A DNA stretch of 38,099 bases from Niabella sp. (GTDB lineage: Bacteria; Bacteroidota; Bacteroidia; Chitinophagales; Chitinophagaceae), in contig JAGIAQ010000021.1 of assembly GCA_017744795.1 (NCBI GenBank), forward strand, positions 1 through 38,099, written 5' to 3'. Made by a program: the position numbers and the translations under genes. Below the pieces are notes generated by a model. It did no database searches. It was not told the origin of the DNA and was given only the letters and a program-made list of their open reading frames with translations. Shown here piece after piece: positions 1 through 8,473 of the stretch (its first letter is position 1; each line of letters begins with the position of its first letter).

Positions 1-851
1 GGCGAAGGATATCCCTGTGCCAGCGCGCGCGCGCGTTCTTTTTCCATATAGGCGCCGCGCACCAGTTTTACCGCTAGTATAAAGCCCCGCTCTTCGGCAG
101 CTTCATAACAATCTTTTAAAAACCGTAGCCGGTCGTGTCGATACAGCTGCACCGTATTATAAATGACGGGTTTGCTTTTATTAAAGGAATCCGACATTAA
201 GATCGTCAAGGCATCCACAGGATCCTGGATCCATGTTTCTTCGGCATCGATCAGTACGCCCACATTTTTCTCGGCGGCCCGTTCACAGATCCGCAGTAGT
301 CTTACCCGCACGCGGTGCCATTCTTCTTTTTCTTCTTTGCTAAGCTGCTCCAATACATATAGGTAGCGTTTGATCAGCGTGCCAGTTGCTGAGTTCATCT
401 CCCGGTCGATTTTTTCCAGTAAAGAAAAACGGGAGAACCCGGTAACTTTTACGCTCATAAATGGGATATTGGGCTGTGTGGCTGCATAGTCGATCACTTT
501 TATGAACTCATCGGCCGCATGCTCATATTCGCGGTCGCCGTCCTCCCCTCCTTCTACGCCGTAATCCAGGATCACCTGCACATTATACTGTCCCAATTTT
601 TGAGCAACTTTTGCCGTTTCTTCCAATGTTTCACCGCCCACAAATTGCTTAAAAATGGTGTTCCGAACGATCCCTTTTATGGGCAACTTGTTTTTTATTG
701 CCCAGGGAGTCAATCTTGTACCCACCTGCACCAATGCCGGCTGCCCCATCATGGCAAACAGCATTTTGGCCTTGCGGAGTTCTTTATCGGTTTTGTATTT
801 AAATGCGAATTCTGTGTTATCAAACGATACGGGTGCGTTGTTGTCTTGCAT
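1..851 (-). CDS. Proline dehydrogenase (C-terminal part cut off by window edge)
   Basis: Reading the reverse strand from the ATG at 849-851 gives about 283 residues with no stop before the window edge, so the C-terminus is missing. Near the visible end is the segment VRGAYMEKERARA, the proline dehydrogenase signature (RGAYxExE) on the TIM barrel. LDYGVEGGED and VLIDAEETWIQDP, other barrel-strand motifs of the family, also appear. The enzyme oxidises L-proline to pyrroline-5-carboxylate using FAD and passes electrons to the respiratory chain; this is the first step of proline catabolism. It is the monofunctional type, with no DNA-binding or P5C dehydrogenase domain seen in the visible part. 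It is divergent from the thioesterase gene, and a -7 type promoter box lies about 20 bases upstream of the start. Identity is confident; the missing end is simply outside the window. Confidence 0.92.
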   Translation of the reverse strand, partial: MQDNNAPVSFDNTEFAFKYKTDKELRKAKMLFAMMGQPALVQVGTRLTPWAIKNKLPIKGIVRNTIFKQFVGGETLEETAKVAQKLGQYNVQVILDYGVEGGEDGDREYEHAADEFIKVIDYAATQPNIPFMSVKVTGFSRFSLLEKIDREMNSATGTLIKRYLYVLEQLSKEEKEEWHRVRVRLLRICERAAEKNVGVLIDAEETWIQDPVDALTILMSDSFNKSKPVIYNTVQLYRHDRLRFLKDCYEAAEERGFILAVKLVRGAYMEKERARALAQGYPS

Positions 852-871
852 ATAACCAAAGAAATATCCCG

Positions 872-879
872 CAAAGGTA
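872..879 (-). promoter_or_regulatory. -7 box for proline dehydrogenase gene
   Basis: The forward sequence CAAAGGTA reads TACCTTTG on the reverse strand, an exact match to the Bacteroidota -7 consensus TAnnTTTG, about 20 bases before the ATG at 851. No good -33 TTG is visible at the usual spacing, so this rests on the -7 match and position alone. Confidence 0.5.
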
Positions 880-910
880 AGGTAGGCTTTTTAAATTGCC
901 CCCGTCCGTT

Positions 911-918
911 TACTTTTG
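911..918 (+). promoter_or_regulatory. -7 box for acyl-CoA thioesterase gene
   Basis: TACTTTTG matches the Bacteroidota -7 consensus TAnnTTTG exactly, with a T-run at 888-892 roughly in the -33 position. It lies 16 bases before the ATG at 935. This implies a very short leader and argues against the longer reading frame that opens with TTG at 896, upstream of the box. Confidence 0.5.
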
Positions 919-934
919 CAGCAAATTTCTAAAA

Positions 935-1444
935 ATGGCAAAAAATCCTGCGGACAGTTTAATTGTGATGACAGAACTTGTTTTACCCAATGATACCAAT
1001 ACTTTTGGCAACCTTATGGGCGGGCGCCTGATGTACTGGATGGATATTGCCGCCGCCCTTTCGGCACAGAAACATGCCAACCTGCCGGTAGTTACGGCGT
1101 CCGTTGATAATATATCTTTTGAAAACCCGATCAAACTGGGCAACTCGGTCCACATTGAAGCAAAAGTTACCCGGGCCTTTAATTCTTCGATGGAAGTGCA
1201 CATGATGGTGCATGGTGAAGACCTTGTGAACCGGTACCGTTATAAAAGCAACGAAGCGTACTATACTTTTGTAGGGCTGGATCCCTTCGGCAAACCGGCG
1301 GCAGTTCCTGCGCTGGAACCCGTTACAGAAGCCGAGCTCCGGCTTTTTGAAGGTGCTTTACGCCGCCGGCAATTACGACTGATACTGGGAGGCAAGATGA
1401 AACCCAATGATGCAGCAGAATTAAAAGCGCTGTTTCAGCTATAG
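935..1444 (+). CDS. Acyl-CoA thioesterase, hotdog fold
   Basis: A 169-residue hotdog-fold acyl-CoA hydrolase of the YciA/BACH type. The N-terminal half carries NDTNTFGNLMGGRLMYWMD, the family's active-site segment (Asn before the central helix, Asp at its end). It is followed by the hotdog helix AALSAQKHA and the strand pair around ASVDNISFENPIKLGNSVHI. The enzyme releases CoA from acyl-CoAs in the cytoplasm; chain-length preference cannot be read from sequence. I chose ATG 935 over the TTG at 896 because the -7 box lies between them and the protein from 935 begins as relatives do. The C-terminal 40 residues are charged and helical, a usual tail for the group. It is monocistronic: the next gene converges and begins 5 bases after its stop. 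Confidence 0.88.
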   Translation: MAKNPADSLIVMTELVLPNDTNTFGNLMGGRLMYWMDIAAALSAQKHANLPVVTASVDNISFENPIKLGNSVHIEAKVTRAFNSSMEVHMMVHGEDLVNRYRYKSNEAYYTFVGLDPFGKPAAVPALEPVTEAELRLFEGALRRRQLRLILGGKMKPNDAAELKALFQL

Positions 1445-1449
1445 TCGTT

Positions 1450-2004
1450 TCAGGAATGATGCCGCTGCACCCAGAGAGCAAAAGCATCCAGGAAGCGCCG
1501 CAATACCTCTTTTAATTTATCATTGGCTGTACCGGTTGCTGCATCGAAATAAGCACTGATATTGCTCAGATAGGCTTCGGGCTGCTGCATCATCAGCACA
1601 TTTAAGAAGACCATCGACTGCCGTAAATGGTGGTTCGCACCAAAAGCGCCCAACCCGCCGGGCGTAACACTTATGACCCCGCCGGGCTTCTCGTTCCATA
1701 CACTTTGACCATAGGGCCGGGACCCCACATCGATCGCATTTTTCAATAAGCCAGGCACCGAACGATTGTATTCGGGCGTTATAAAAAGCACGCCGTCTTT
1801 TGTACGCAGAATATCCCGGAAGCATTTCCACGCAGCTGGTGGATCCTGCTCTAAATCTTCATTGTATAAAGGGAGATCGCCGATCTCCACAATTTCCAGC
1901 TTCAACCCCGCAGGTGCCAGTTCTATCATTTCGTTAGCTACGCGCCGGTTAAAAGAAGCAGCTCTTAAACTGCCCACTAATACCGCTATATTTTTTGCTT
2001 CCAT
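1450..2004 (-). CDS. NADPH-dependent FMN reductase family oxidoreductase
   Basis: 184 residues with the flavodoxin-like fold of the NADPH-dependent FMN/quinone reductases (azoreductase/chromate reductase type). GSLRAASFNRR at residues 12-22 is the FMN phosphate loop. PEYNRSVPGLLKNAID is the central family signature, and GGVISVTPGGLGAFGANHHL is the second flavin-contacting loop followed by LRQ. The protein is cytoplasmic and probably reduces quinones or other electrophiles with NAD(P)H via FMN; the physiological substrate is unknown. It converges on the thioesterase gene with a 5-base gap. The imperfect -7 box TATCTTTA (reverse strand, 2023-2030) lies about 20 bases before the ATG. Confidence 0.9.
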   Translation of the reverse strand: MEAKNIAVLVGSLRAASFNRRVANEMIELAPAGLKLEIVEIGDLPLYNEDLEQDPPAAWKCFRDILRTKDGVLFITPEYNRSVPGLLKNAIDVGSRPYGQSVWNEKPGGVISVTPGGLGAFGANHHLRQSMVFLNVLMMQQPEAYLSNISAYFDAATGTANDKLKEVLRRFLDAFALWVQRHHS

Positions 2005-2210
2005 TATTTAAAAATGTTTTGCTAAAGATAATAGTTCTTTTTATCACTGTTTCTTACTCCTGTGAATTAAGATGTTGTTGCCAAAACAATAAGAGGCCTC
2101 CTAACCGCCGGCATGACGATAGTGAAAATTTGATTTGCCCTAAACAATGCGATCCCTGGCAAAAGCGACAATATTTATATATATTAGCAACCGGTTATAA
2201 ATGAATTATT

Positions 2211-2636
2211 ATGAAGATAGCAATCATCAACGGGCCCAACCTGAACCTGCTGGGACAGCGGGAACCGGGCATTTACGGCAGTTCCAGTTTTGAAGACTTT
2301 TTCAACGAACTGAAAAAAAAATATGCTGCCATACAGTTCGACTATTTTCAAAGCAATATAGAAGGCGAACTGGTGAATGCTTTGCAGCAATACGGGTTCG
2401 GCTATGATGGTATTATTTTGAATCCGGCTGCTTATACCCACACCTCTGTTGCCATCGGAGATGCGATTGCTGCAATCAAAACCCCGGTAATTGAAGTACA
2501 TATCAGCAATGTGCATGCGCGGGAAGCCTTCCGGCATTTATCGCACGTGAGTGCAAAAGTAGCCGGCAGCATCATTGGTCTTGGGTTAAAAGGCTACGAA
2601 CTGGCACTGACCTGGTTCATCGATTCTAAAAAATAA
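2211..2636 (+). CDS. aroQ: Type II 3-dehydroquinate dehydratase
   Basis: 141 residues, the normal length for type II dehydroquinase. All signatures are present: NGPNLNLLGQREPGIYG at residues 8-23 (with catalytic Arg17 and Tyr22), FQSNIEGELV at 46-55, ILNPAAYTHTSVAIGDA at 69-85 and EVHISNVHAREAFRH at 95-109, with the general-acid His102. It converts 3-dehydroquinate to 3-dehydroshikimate, the third step of the shikimate pathway, as a cytoplasmic dodecamer. Thirteen bases separate it from the MFS gene downstream on the same strand, so the two are likely co-transcribed. Confidence 0.96.
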   Translation: MKIAIINGPNLNLLGQREPGIYGSSSFEDFFNELKKKYAAIQFDYFQSNIEGELVNALQQYGFGYDGIILNPAAYTHTSVAIGDAIAAIKTPVIEVHISNVHAREAFRHLSHVSAKVAGSIIGLGLKGYELALTWFIDSKK

Positions 2637-2649
2637 AATTAACGACCAT

Positions 2650-3882
2650 ATGAGCGCTCCTAAACAGACATCGATTTTCAGTCTGATCGTAATCGTTGCA
2701 GCCCTGGGTTATTTTGTGGACATTTATGATCTGCTGATATTTAGTATCATACGCATTCCCAGTTTAAAGGACCTGGGGTTATCTGCAGAACAGATCAAAA
2801 CGGATGGAGAACTGATCCTGTCCGCGCAAATGGCCGGGTTATTATTAGGCGGTATTCTGTGGGGCATTCTGGGCGACCGGAAAGGAAGAGCAAAAGTATT
2901 ATTCGGTTCTATTCTTATTTATTCCATCGCTAATATCAGCAACGGTTTTGTGCATTCTATCCCCCAATATGTCCTGGTGCGCTTCCTGGCCGGCATCGGG
3001 CTTGCCGGGGAATTAGGCGCGGGCATCACCCTGGTGGCAGAATCACTCCCTAAAAATAAGCGCGGGCTGGGAACGGCTATGGTAGCAGGTTTCGGCGTAT
3101 TGGGCGCGGCAATCGCCTTTTTTATAAAACAGCAATTTGATTGGCGCACCTGTTATTTTATCGGCGGCGGATTGGGCATTGTGCTGCTCCTGTTACGGAT
3201 CTCGGCCCTGGAATCAGGCATGTATCATGAAATGAGCAAAACGGCGTCAAAGAAGGGAGCTTTCCTTATGTTCTTTAGCAGCTGGAAGCGTTTTACCAAA
3301 TACCTGAAAAGTATTTTAATTGGATTGCCTACCTGGCTGGTCATCGGAATACTCATCACTTTCAGCAGCGAATTCGGCAAACAGTTCGGCATAGCGGAAG
3401 ATATTGATCCCGGGAAATCGGTGATGTATGCCTACATCGGTTTGGCCATTGGTGATGTTGGTATTGGCCTGATCAGCCAGTGGCTCAGAAGCCGGAAAAA
3501 AGCACTTTATATTTTTTATGTGCTCACGATTATTTCCATCGCCCTTTATTTTACCCTGCAATGGAATGGAACGGCTTCCGGCATGTACACCCTGTGTTTT
3601 CTAATGGGATTTAGTATTGGGTTCTGGGCCATTTTTGTAACGGTAGGCGCAGAACAATTCGGAACCAACCTGCGGGCCACAGCGGCAACAACCATTCCCA
3701 ATTTTGTACGGGGACTACTGCCGGCTATGCTTTTTATCTTTAAGGAGGTCCGTTCAATGGATGGTGTGGGCTACGTAAACGGGGCTATTATTACCTGTAC
3801 CATTGTTATGCTGGTGTCAACAGCTGCTGTAATAACATTGCCGGAGACCTTTCATAAGGACCTGGATTACGAAGAGGCTTAA
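2650..3882 (+). CDS. MFS transporter, metabolite:H+ symporter-like
   Basis: 410 residues with about 12 hydrophobic segments. TM1 holds DIYDLLIFSIIR, typical of the metabolite:H+ symporter/sugar-transporter-like branch. The loop between TM2 and TM3 has GILWGILGDRKGRAKVL, which is MFS motif A (GxLaDrxGrkxxl). TM4 carries RFLAGIGLAGELGAGITLVAE, and the sixth-seventh loop is long and basic. It is an inner-membrane, probably proton-coupled carrier of a small organic solute. Substrate is not determinable; its position just after aroQ invites a link to shikimate-type acids, but that is only inference from proximity. Confidence 0.85.
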   Translation: MSAPKQTSIFSLIVIVAALGYFVDIYDLLIFSIIRIPSLKDLGLSAEQIKTDGELILSAQMAGLLLGGILWGILGDRKGRAKVLFGSILIYSIANISNGFVHSIPQYVLVRFLAGIGLAGELGAGITLVAESLPKNKRGLGTAMVAGFGVLGAAIAFFIKQQFDWRTCYFIGGGLGIVLLLLRISALESGMYHEMSKTASKKGAFLMFFSSWKRFTKYLKSILIGLPTWLVIGILITFSSEFGKQFGIAEDIDPGKSVMYAYIGLAIGDVGIGLISQWLRSRKKALYIFYVLTIISIALYFTLQWNGTASGMYTLCFLMGFSIGFWAIFVTVGAEQFGTNLRATAATTIPNFVRGLLPAMLFIFKEVRSMDGVGYVNGAIITCTIVMLVSTAAVITLPETFHKDLDYEEA

Positions 3883-4130
3883 ATATAATAGGTGCTATTT
3901 TTGGCCCGCAGAATACGCTGATCCTCGCCGATGGTGAGGCGCAGATAAGCTTAGTTCTTGTTCTTCTGCAATAATCTGCGGGATACTCATATCAGGAGCA
4001 AGATCAGAAAAGCCTTCTTTGCTGGCGGCTTTTTTAGTCAGCCCGGATTATATAGATTTACAAAGAAAAGCGGGAAAAGAATTCATTTAAAGTTTATTTT
4101 CAGACCTTTGAATCCCTGCAACATTTCATT

Positions 4131-4802
4131 ATGCAAAAGAACCATCCTTTCCAGGCAACCATATTACATCGATTACGTGCTATCCACCGCTTCTTCCTTT
4201 CTGCGCTTACGGGAGCCCTGATCGGCTTTGCCGCAACCGTTTTTAAACTGCCCCTGTTGATGGACATCCTGATGGGCTGGATCTTTTTTTGCGTCAGTTA
4301 TCTTTCCATCTGCTGGTATGTGATCTATACCACACCACATGATTACGTTGTTAAAAAAGCGGCGCTTGAAGACGGCAGCCGGGCCTTTGTTTTTATTTTT
4401 ATCCTGATCACCTGCTTTGCCTGCCTGGGAGCCGTGTTAAGCATCATCGTTAATGCGAAACAGCATAACCTTAGCAAATTCCTGTGGATGCCGGTTTCCA
4501 TCAGCGGCATTATTTTATCCTGGTTACTGGTGCATACGATTTATATTTTTCATTATGCGCATTTGTATTACCGGGGCGGATCAACCGGCAGCGGATTACG
4601 TTTTCCCGAAGATAATAAGCCCAACTATCTTGATTTTGCCTATTATTCTCTTTGCATGGGATGCACCTTCCAGGTCTCAGATGTGGACACTACTTCTAAA
4701 AAATTAAGGTATGTGACCATGTACCATGGTCTTATTTCCTTTGCGCTTAATACGTTCCTGGTAGCCCTTACTATCAATATTATTTCAGGGATGATTAACT
4801 GA
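4131..4802 (+). CDS. DUF1345 family membrane protein
   Basis: 223 residues with about five transmembrane segments: 22-40, 45-66, 84-106, 120-140 and near the C-terminus. It fits DUF1345, whose hallmark is the C-terminal block seen here as PNYLDFAYYSLCMGCTFQVSD: a soluble stretch with D-F-Y, then G-x-T-x-Q-x-SD. Function of the family is not established; it is an inner-membrane protein. The 248 bases upstream contain no gene, only a stretch resembling degenerate intergenic repeat sequence rich in CTGCG/CGCAG. GACCTTTG at 4103-4110 is a one-mismatch -7 box. A longer overlapping frame beginning at 3958 is not credible. Confidence 0.82.
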   Translation: MQKNHPFQATILHRLRAIHRFFLSALTGALIGFAATVFKLPLLMDILMGWIFFCVSYLSICWYVIYTTPHDYVVKKAALEDGSRAFVFIFILITCFACLGAVLSIIVNAKQHNLSKFLWMPVSISGIILSWLLVHTIYIFHYAHLYYRGGSTGSGLRFPEDNKPNYLDFAYYSLCMGCTFQVSDVDTTSKKLRYVTMYHGLISFALNTFLVALTINIISGMIN

Positions 4803-4867
4803 ACCCACAGTTGCAGGTTACAAGTTACTGGTTACAGTACGGTCCTTTTGCATTTCTTATTCTCTCC

Positions 4868-6481
4868 TCAATTCTCCTGCGCCGACAGGTTCCGGGTGTC
4901 CTTTCTAAAGAACACCGGCTCCGGAATTTCTGAGGGGTTAAACGGGTTATAGAAATAGATGTCGGCAGCCCGATATAAAGGCAATTGACTTTTTAATCGT
5001 ACTGTAAACGCATCATAGTTTTTCTGTTCATTTTTTGTCCATGCGGCCTCGGCCAGGGCGGCAATACGCGGGAACACGAGGTAATCCATCCGGTTAAAAT
5101 CCGGAACCGTTTCGGTCCACAGGTTTGCCTGTATGCCCAACACCTGCGACTGCTGCTTTTTATCCTCTATGATGTTGGATACATTATAACTATATACATC
5201 CTGTAAAGGAGCAAACCCCTTTCCCCATTTTCTCCCCACGCGGTGCGCACTGTCCTGCACAAAATCAAAATAATAAGGAAGACGCGGGCAAACGACTACC
5301 TGGTAACCCTTTCCCAGCGCCGTTTTCAGCTGATCCGGTTTATCGTGCCGCCACCAGAAAATGATCGTTTTATCCCTGGGCAGATTCAGGTCGGCCATTT
5401 CATCCCAGGCAAGCAAACGGGCATTCATACAGTATACAGAATCAGCCATCCGTTCCATAAAATAGCGTTCCACTCCTTTCAGGTCTTTGATCATATGCTG
5501 TTGCATCAGTTTTTTTATTCCATCGTTTTGTAACCATTTATCGGTACCAAAACTCACTTCATCGCCGCCAAGATGCAGCAATCCTGAAGGGAACAGTACA
5601 TTCACTTCCCTTAAAATATTCGTCAGATAACCGTAGGTGTGCTCATTCCCCGGATCAAAAGTAAAATCGGGATGTTGCGCATTGCCACCGCCACTGTATT
5701 GCGGATAAGCACGGTTGGCCGCTGTTGCATGACCCGGCATATCTATTTCAGGGATCACGGTAATATTTCTCAGGGCCGCGTAGTGTACCAGCTCCTCAAT
5801 ATCTTCCTGCGTATAAAAAGCAGCAGCAGCGGTCGGGTTGGTATAATTACCCAGTCCGCCCAACAAGGCCAGCTTAGGATAGCGTTTTATCTCAATGCGC
5901 CAGCCCGGTTCATCCGTAAGGTGCCAGTGAAAGCGATTCAGCTTATAAAGCGCCATCCAGTCCAGCAACTGCATTACCTTCTCCTTGCCCATAAAATGCC
6001 GCGATTCATCCAGCATAAAGCCGCGCCAGCCGTAAGCAGGAGCATCTTTGATCTTCCATCCGGAAAGATGAATGTCCCCGTTTTCTGCTTTTTGAAGAAG
6101 GATCAACTGAAGCAAACTGGAAACGCCGTTCGTTACACCCGCTAAGGAATTGCCGGTAATGATAATGCCTTCTTTTGCAATAAGCAGCTCATAAGACTCA
6201 TCGGACTTCGATGACCTTTTTACAGAAAGGCGTATGAAATTTTTTGAGCTGCCGACACGGATCAGGGGCAACTGTTTCAATCGCAGCAATTGCTGCTGCA
6301 GGTAGGTACCTGCATCATTCAACTCCGGCGCATCCACTATCAGACCAGTGTATTTATTTAAAACAAACGATTCATTTGTACGGGCGGCCTCTAAAGGAGC
6401 GGGTATCAGCGGGCATTGGTCCTGAGCAAAATCAGCAAACCCTAAGAATAAAAACAGGGATAGAAAAAAAATGTAGCGCAT
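4868..6481 (-). CDS. Beta-N-acetylhexosaminidase, GH20
   Basis: 537 residues with a signal peptide (hydrophobic core to about residue 18, cleavage near FADFAQ). Residues 25-135 form the GH20b-type domain. The barrel begins at APAYGWRGFMLDESRHF, followed by NRFHWHLTDEPGWRIEIKRYP and PEIDMPGHATAANRAYP. The catalytic Asp-Glu pair is in LHLGGDEVSFG (Asp307-Glu308), as needed for substrate-assisted hydrolysis of terminal beta-GlcNAc/GalNAc. It is a periplasmic or outer-surface exo-enzyme. It is the last of a run of reverse-strand genes (GH2, GH29, antitoxin, GH20). In that setting it would remove GlcNAc after galactose and fucose have been taken off. Confidence 0.93.
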   Translation of the reverse strand: MRYIFFLSLFLFLGFADFAQDQCPLIPAPLEAARTNESFVLNKYTGLIVDAPELNDAGTYLQQQLLRLKQLPLIRVGSSKNFIRLSVKRSSKSDESYELLIAKEGIIITGNSLAGVTNGVSSLLQLILLQKAENGDIHLSGWKIKDAPAYGWRGFMLDESRHFMGKEKVMQLLDWMALYKLNRFHWHLTDEPGWRIEIKRYPKLALLGGLGNYTNPTAAAAFYTQEDIEELVHYAALRNITVIPEIDMPGHATAANRAYPQYSGGGNAQHPDFTFDPGNEHTYGYLTNILREVNVLFPSGLLHLGGDEVSFGTDKWLQNDGIKKLMQQHMIKDLKGVERYFMERMADSVYCMNARLLAWDEMADLNLPRDKTIIFWWRHDKPDQLKTALGKGYQVVVCPRLPYYFDFVQDSAHRVGRKWGKGFAPLQDVYSYNVSNIIEDKKQQSQVLGIQANLWTETVPDFNRMDYLVFPRIAALAEAAWTKNEQKNYDAFTVRLKSQLPLYRAADIYFYNPFNPSEIPEPVFFRKDTRNLSAQEN

Positions 6482-6519
6482 TTTCTGGTATAAATATTAA
6501 AAAATGATGAAAAAGCAAT

Positions 6520-6605
6520 CTAATATAGTTTGGGTTTCCTTTTCGTATGTCGTATCCTTAGAACACGAATAACGTCTTTTTCGAAACAGTAAATTCATAG
6601 GCACT
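6520..6605 (-). pseudogene. Remnant of a ParE/RelE-type toxin (C-terminal tail, frameshifted)
   Basis: Directly after the antitoxin stop, the reverse strand encodes SAYEFTVS in one frame (from 6605). After a frame change it encodes EKDVIRVLRIRHTKRKPKLY followed by a stop (6582-6520). The pattern 'YE....ekdvIRVLRIRHTKrkP' is the last two beta strands of ParE/RelE-superfamily toxins. The first 70-80 residues of a normal toxin are absent, there is no start codon, and the remaining piece is split between two frames. I read this as a deleted, inactive toxin. Its place right behind the antitoxin matches the usual antitoxin-then-toxin order in Bacteroidota. It is not a gene product. Confidence 0.6.
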
Positions 6606-6606
6606 T

Positions 6607-6885
6607 CTAAGCTGATTTTGCGACCTTTTGGTCCAGACTACCTTGCAGGGGGGTCTTCCATTGTTTTGCTATCCCTTTCATTTGCTCATGTGTAACATAT
6701 TCTCCGCGCTCATACTCAGCTTCAGCTTCAGCAAGTTCATTATTATATTGCTCAACACTGATGACGGCCTCTGACTGCTTTAAATGAATAAACGATTTTA
6801 TGACGCCAATTAATGACGCTTTCTCCTCTTCTCCGAGTAAGGGCAAATACGCTGTTATTTTCTTGTCCAGTGTTGATGCCGGCAT
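6607..6885 (-). CDS. Antitoxin-like protein of a type II toxin-antitoxin pair, orphaned
   Basis: 92 residues from the ATG at 6883-6885. The centre, VISVEQYNNELAEAEAEY, followed by RGEYVTHEQM, resembles Bacteroidota antitoxins that accompany ParE-type toxins: an I-S-x-E-Q-Y-N start, then an acidic helix ending G-x-x-x-THE-x. Such proteins normally end shortly after the AKQWK segment (residues 73-77). Here 15 further residues follow, probably an out-of-frame extension created when the toxin was deleted. I prefer the start at 6885 over 6930 because the -7 box at 6900-6907 lies between them. If still made, it could bind DNA or act as an antidote to a related toxin elsewhere; that is inference. 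Confidence 0.6.
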   Translation of the reverse strand: MPASTLDKKITAYLPLLGEEEKASLIGVIKSFIHLKQSEAVISVEQYNNELAEAEAEYERGEYVTHEQMKGIAKQWKTPLQGSLDQKVAKSA

Positions 6886-6899
6886 AATCCTGTTTTCAA

Positions 6900-6907
6900 C
6901 AAATTTA
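6900..6907 (-). promoter_or_regulatory. -7 box upstream of the orphan antitoxin
   Basis: CAAATTTA on the forward strand is TAAATTTG in reverse, an exact TAnnTTTG match, 15 bases before the ATG at 6885 and inside the 50-base gap after the GH29 gene. No convincing -33 element is seen, so confidence is limited. It supports the shorter antitoxin start. Confidence 0.4.
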
Positions 6908-6935
6908 CTTTTAAAATGCCTTTTTGCCACCCCCC

Positions 6936-8432
6936 TTACATATGTGCCTTCTCCAGCTCAGCAGCATTGATCTTTCCCTTCTTTGTAGTGATCTTGATCA
7001 CAAAAGGATCTTTACTTACAAAATTATCCGGCAACGTAATATCAAAATAGACATTGCGATCCAGGTCCAGACCGATATCCGTAAACTTCATCTTTAAAGA
7101 AGTTCCATTCACCAACAGGCTTGCCGCCACGGGAACATCGGTGGCTGATTTGGGTATTTTAATTCGCACCAGATCATTTACCGGCCGGTTAAATACCGTC
7201 AAATACAAAGCATTTTCTTTCTGCGTATAGTACCCGTAATTACAGGGCTCAAGCGGCGCATGTATTACGCCGTAAATGGCCTCCTTATTTGCCGCCACCC
7301 ATGCACCAATCTGTTTAGCAAGCACGTCTTCTCCCGGGCTCATATTACCGTTACCATCCGGACCAAAATTCAATACAAAGTTGCCGCCCATCGATACGGA
7401 ATGCATCAGCATATCAGTCAGATCATAGGATGTTTTTGTATAAAAACCCGACCAATCCTTAATATAGCCCCATCCGTTCGGAGGTATCGTCATTACGCAA
7501 TCCCAGTCGTTCCCGTCCAGCCATTCATATTTTGCCGGCAGCTTACGCTCCCAGCCTTGTTCATAATCACCGAGCAGCTCGCCGTTCGAATCAAAATGTC
7601 GTTTCCCAAATTCATCATTACGAAAACGGCTGCCGATGATGAGCCCGGGATGCGCCGCACGCAGGTCTTTTTCCAACTGCCAGGTAAAGGCATAGGAATC
7701 GATCCAGGCCTTATCCCAGGTGCCATCAAACCAAAAGCCTTTCATCTTCGGATAATTATTCAACAGCTCAAAAAGCTGGTTCCGGGTATAGGTCAGAAAT
7801 TGCTGATAAGATGCTTTTTCTTCATCCGTCTTTGGCGAACCACTTCTATAGTCCTTATTATGCCAGTCGATGATCGAGAAATAGAGGTACACATCAATGC
7901 CTTCATCTGTATATGCATCTACTATCTGTTTTACAATATCTTTTTTATACGGCGTTTCTTTCACCGTGTAATCCGAAAACTTACTCGGCCACATACAAAA
8001 ACCATCATGGTGCTTGGTGGTAAAGATCACGTAGCGCGCGCCCATCGCCTTTGCCTGGCGGGCCCAGCGTCTGGGATCGAAATTTTTAGGATCAAACTGT
8101 TTGTACAGGTTATCATAGGTATTTTTCCAATCTTTTGGCGCTGTAGGTCCGTTCCACGCGCGGATCCATTCCGAAGCCTGGTTTGTTTTCACTCCATTCC
8201 ACTCACCGCCTGCGATCGCATACACACCCCAATGAATAAACTGCCCCAGGCCATATTCCCTGAAACGCTGCATGGCAGCATCGGTGCGCTTTCCCGGGTG
8301 CAGCGGACCGTATTTTAATTCCTTATGCTCTTTGGGTTTCTCCTGCGGACCGCTCCAGGATTGCGCGTTAGCCTGCAGCAAAACACCAGACAGTAATAAT
8401 AACGCACCCGTTCTGATAATGCTCAATTTCAT
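6936..8432 (-). CDS. Alpha-L-fucosidase, GH29
   Basis: 498 residues with a signal peptide (cleavage near QANAQ, residue 24). GH29 landmarks run in order: FREYGLGQFIHWGVYA (56-71), the substrate-binding TTKHHDGFCMWPSKFSDY (138-155) and GFWFDGTWD (232-240), whose Asp236 is the expected nucleophile. A C-terminal beta-sandwich follows the barrel from about residue 380. It removes alpha-linked fucose (typically alpha-1,3/1,4, subfamily not assignable by eye) with retention, outside the cytoplasm. It lies downstream of the GH2 gene on the same strand, separated by 138 bases that include a hairpin. Confidence 0.93.
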   Translation of the reverse strand: MKLSIIRTGALLLLSGVLLQANAQSWSGPQEKPKEHKELKYGPLHPGKRTDAAMQRFREYGLGQFIHWGVYAIAGGEWNGVKTNQASEWIRAWNGPTAPKDWKNTYDNLYKQFDPKNFDPRRWARQAKAMGARYVIFTTKHHDGFCMWPSKFSDYTVKETPYKKDIVKQIVDAYTDEGIDVYLYFSIIDWHNKDYRSGSPKTDEEKASYQQFLTYTRNQLFELLNNYPKMKGFWFDGTWDKAWIDSYAFTWQLEKDLRAAHPGLIIGSRFRNDEFGKRHFDSNGELLGDYEQGWERKLPAKYEWLDGNDWDCVMTIPPNGWGYIKDWSGFYTKTSYDLTDMLMHSVSMGGNFVLNFGPDGNGNMSPGEDVLAKQIGAWVAANKEAIYGVIHAPLEPCNYGYYTQKENALYLTVFNRPVNDLVRIKIPKSATDVPVAASLLVNGTSLKMKFTDIGLDLDRNVYFDITLPDNFVSKDPFVIKITTKKGKINAAELEKAHM

Positions 8433-8473
8433 TTTTTTATTTTTATGTCAGCGTTTGTTTCATTGCTCATCAT

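Noticed and set aside
519..932. Forward open frames of 137 and 66 codons over the proline dehydrogenase gene
   Set aside because: They are antisense to a recognised gene with strong signatures and lack any known motif.
3897..3960. Possible repeat family shared with 12438-12520 (GGCCCGCAG and CTGCG words)
   Set aside because: Both stretches share TGGCCCGCAG and are rich in CTGC/GCGC words, but I could not extend a reliable alignment beyond about ten bases.
3958..4221. 87-codon frame before the DUF1345 gene
   Set aside because: It overlaps the DUF1345 start in another frame and covers a stretch that resembles degenerate repeat sequence. Composition is not coding-like.
4814..4836. Three near-tandem GTTAC words after the DUF1345 gene
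   Set aside because: The units are short and degenerate, and only 65 bases separate the genes. Not enough to call a repeat element.
7260..8318. 352-codon open frame on the forward strand opposite GH29
   Set aside because: It lies fully antisense to the clear GH29 gene and its protein has no family-like motif. Long antisense frames occur by codon bias in this genome.
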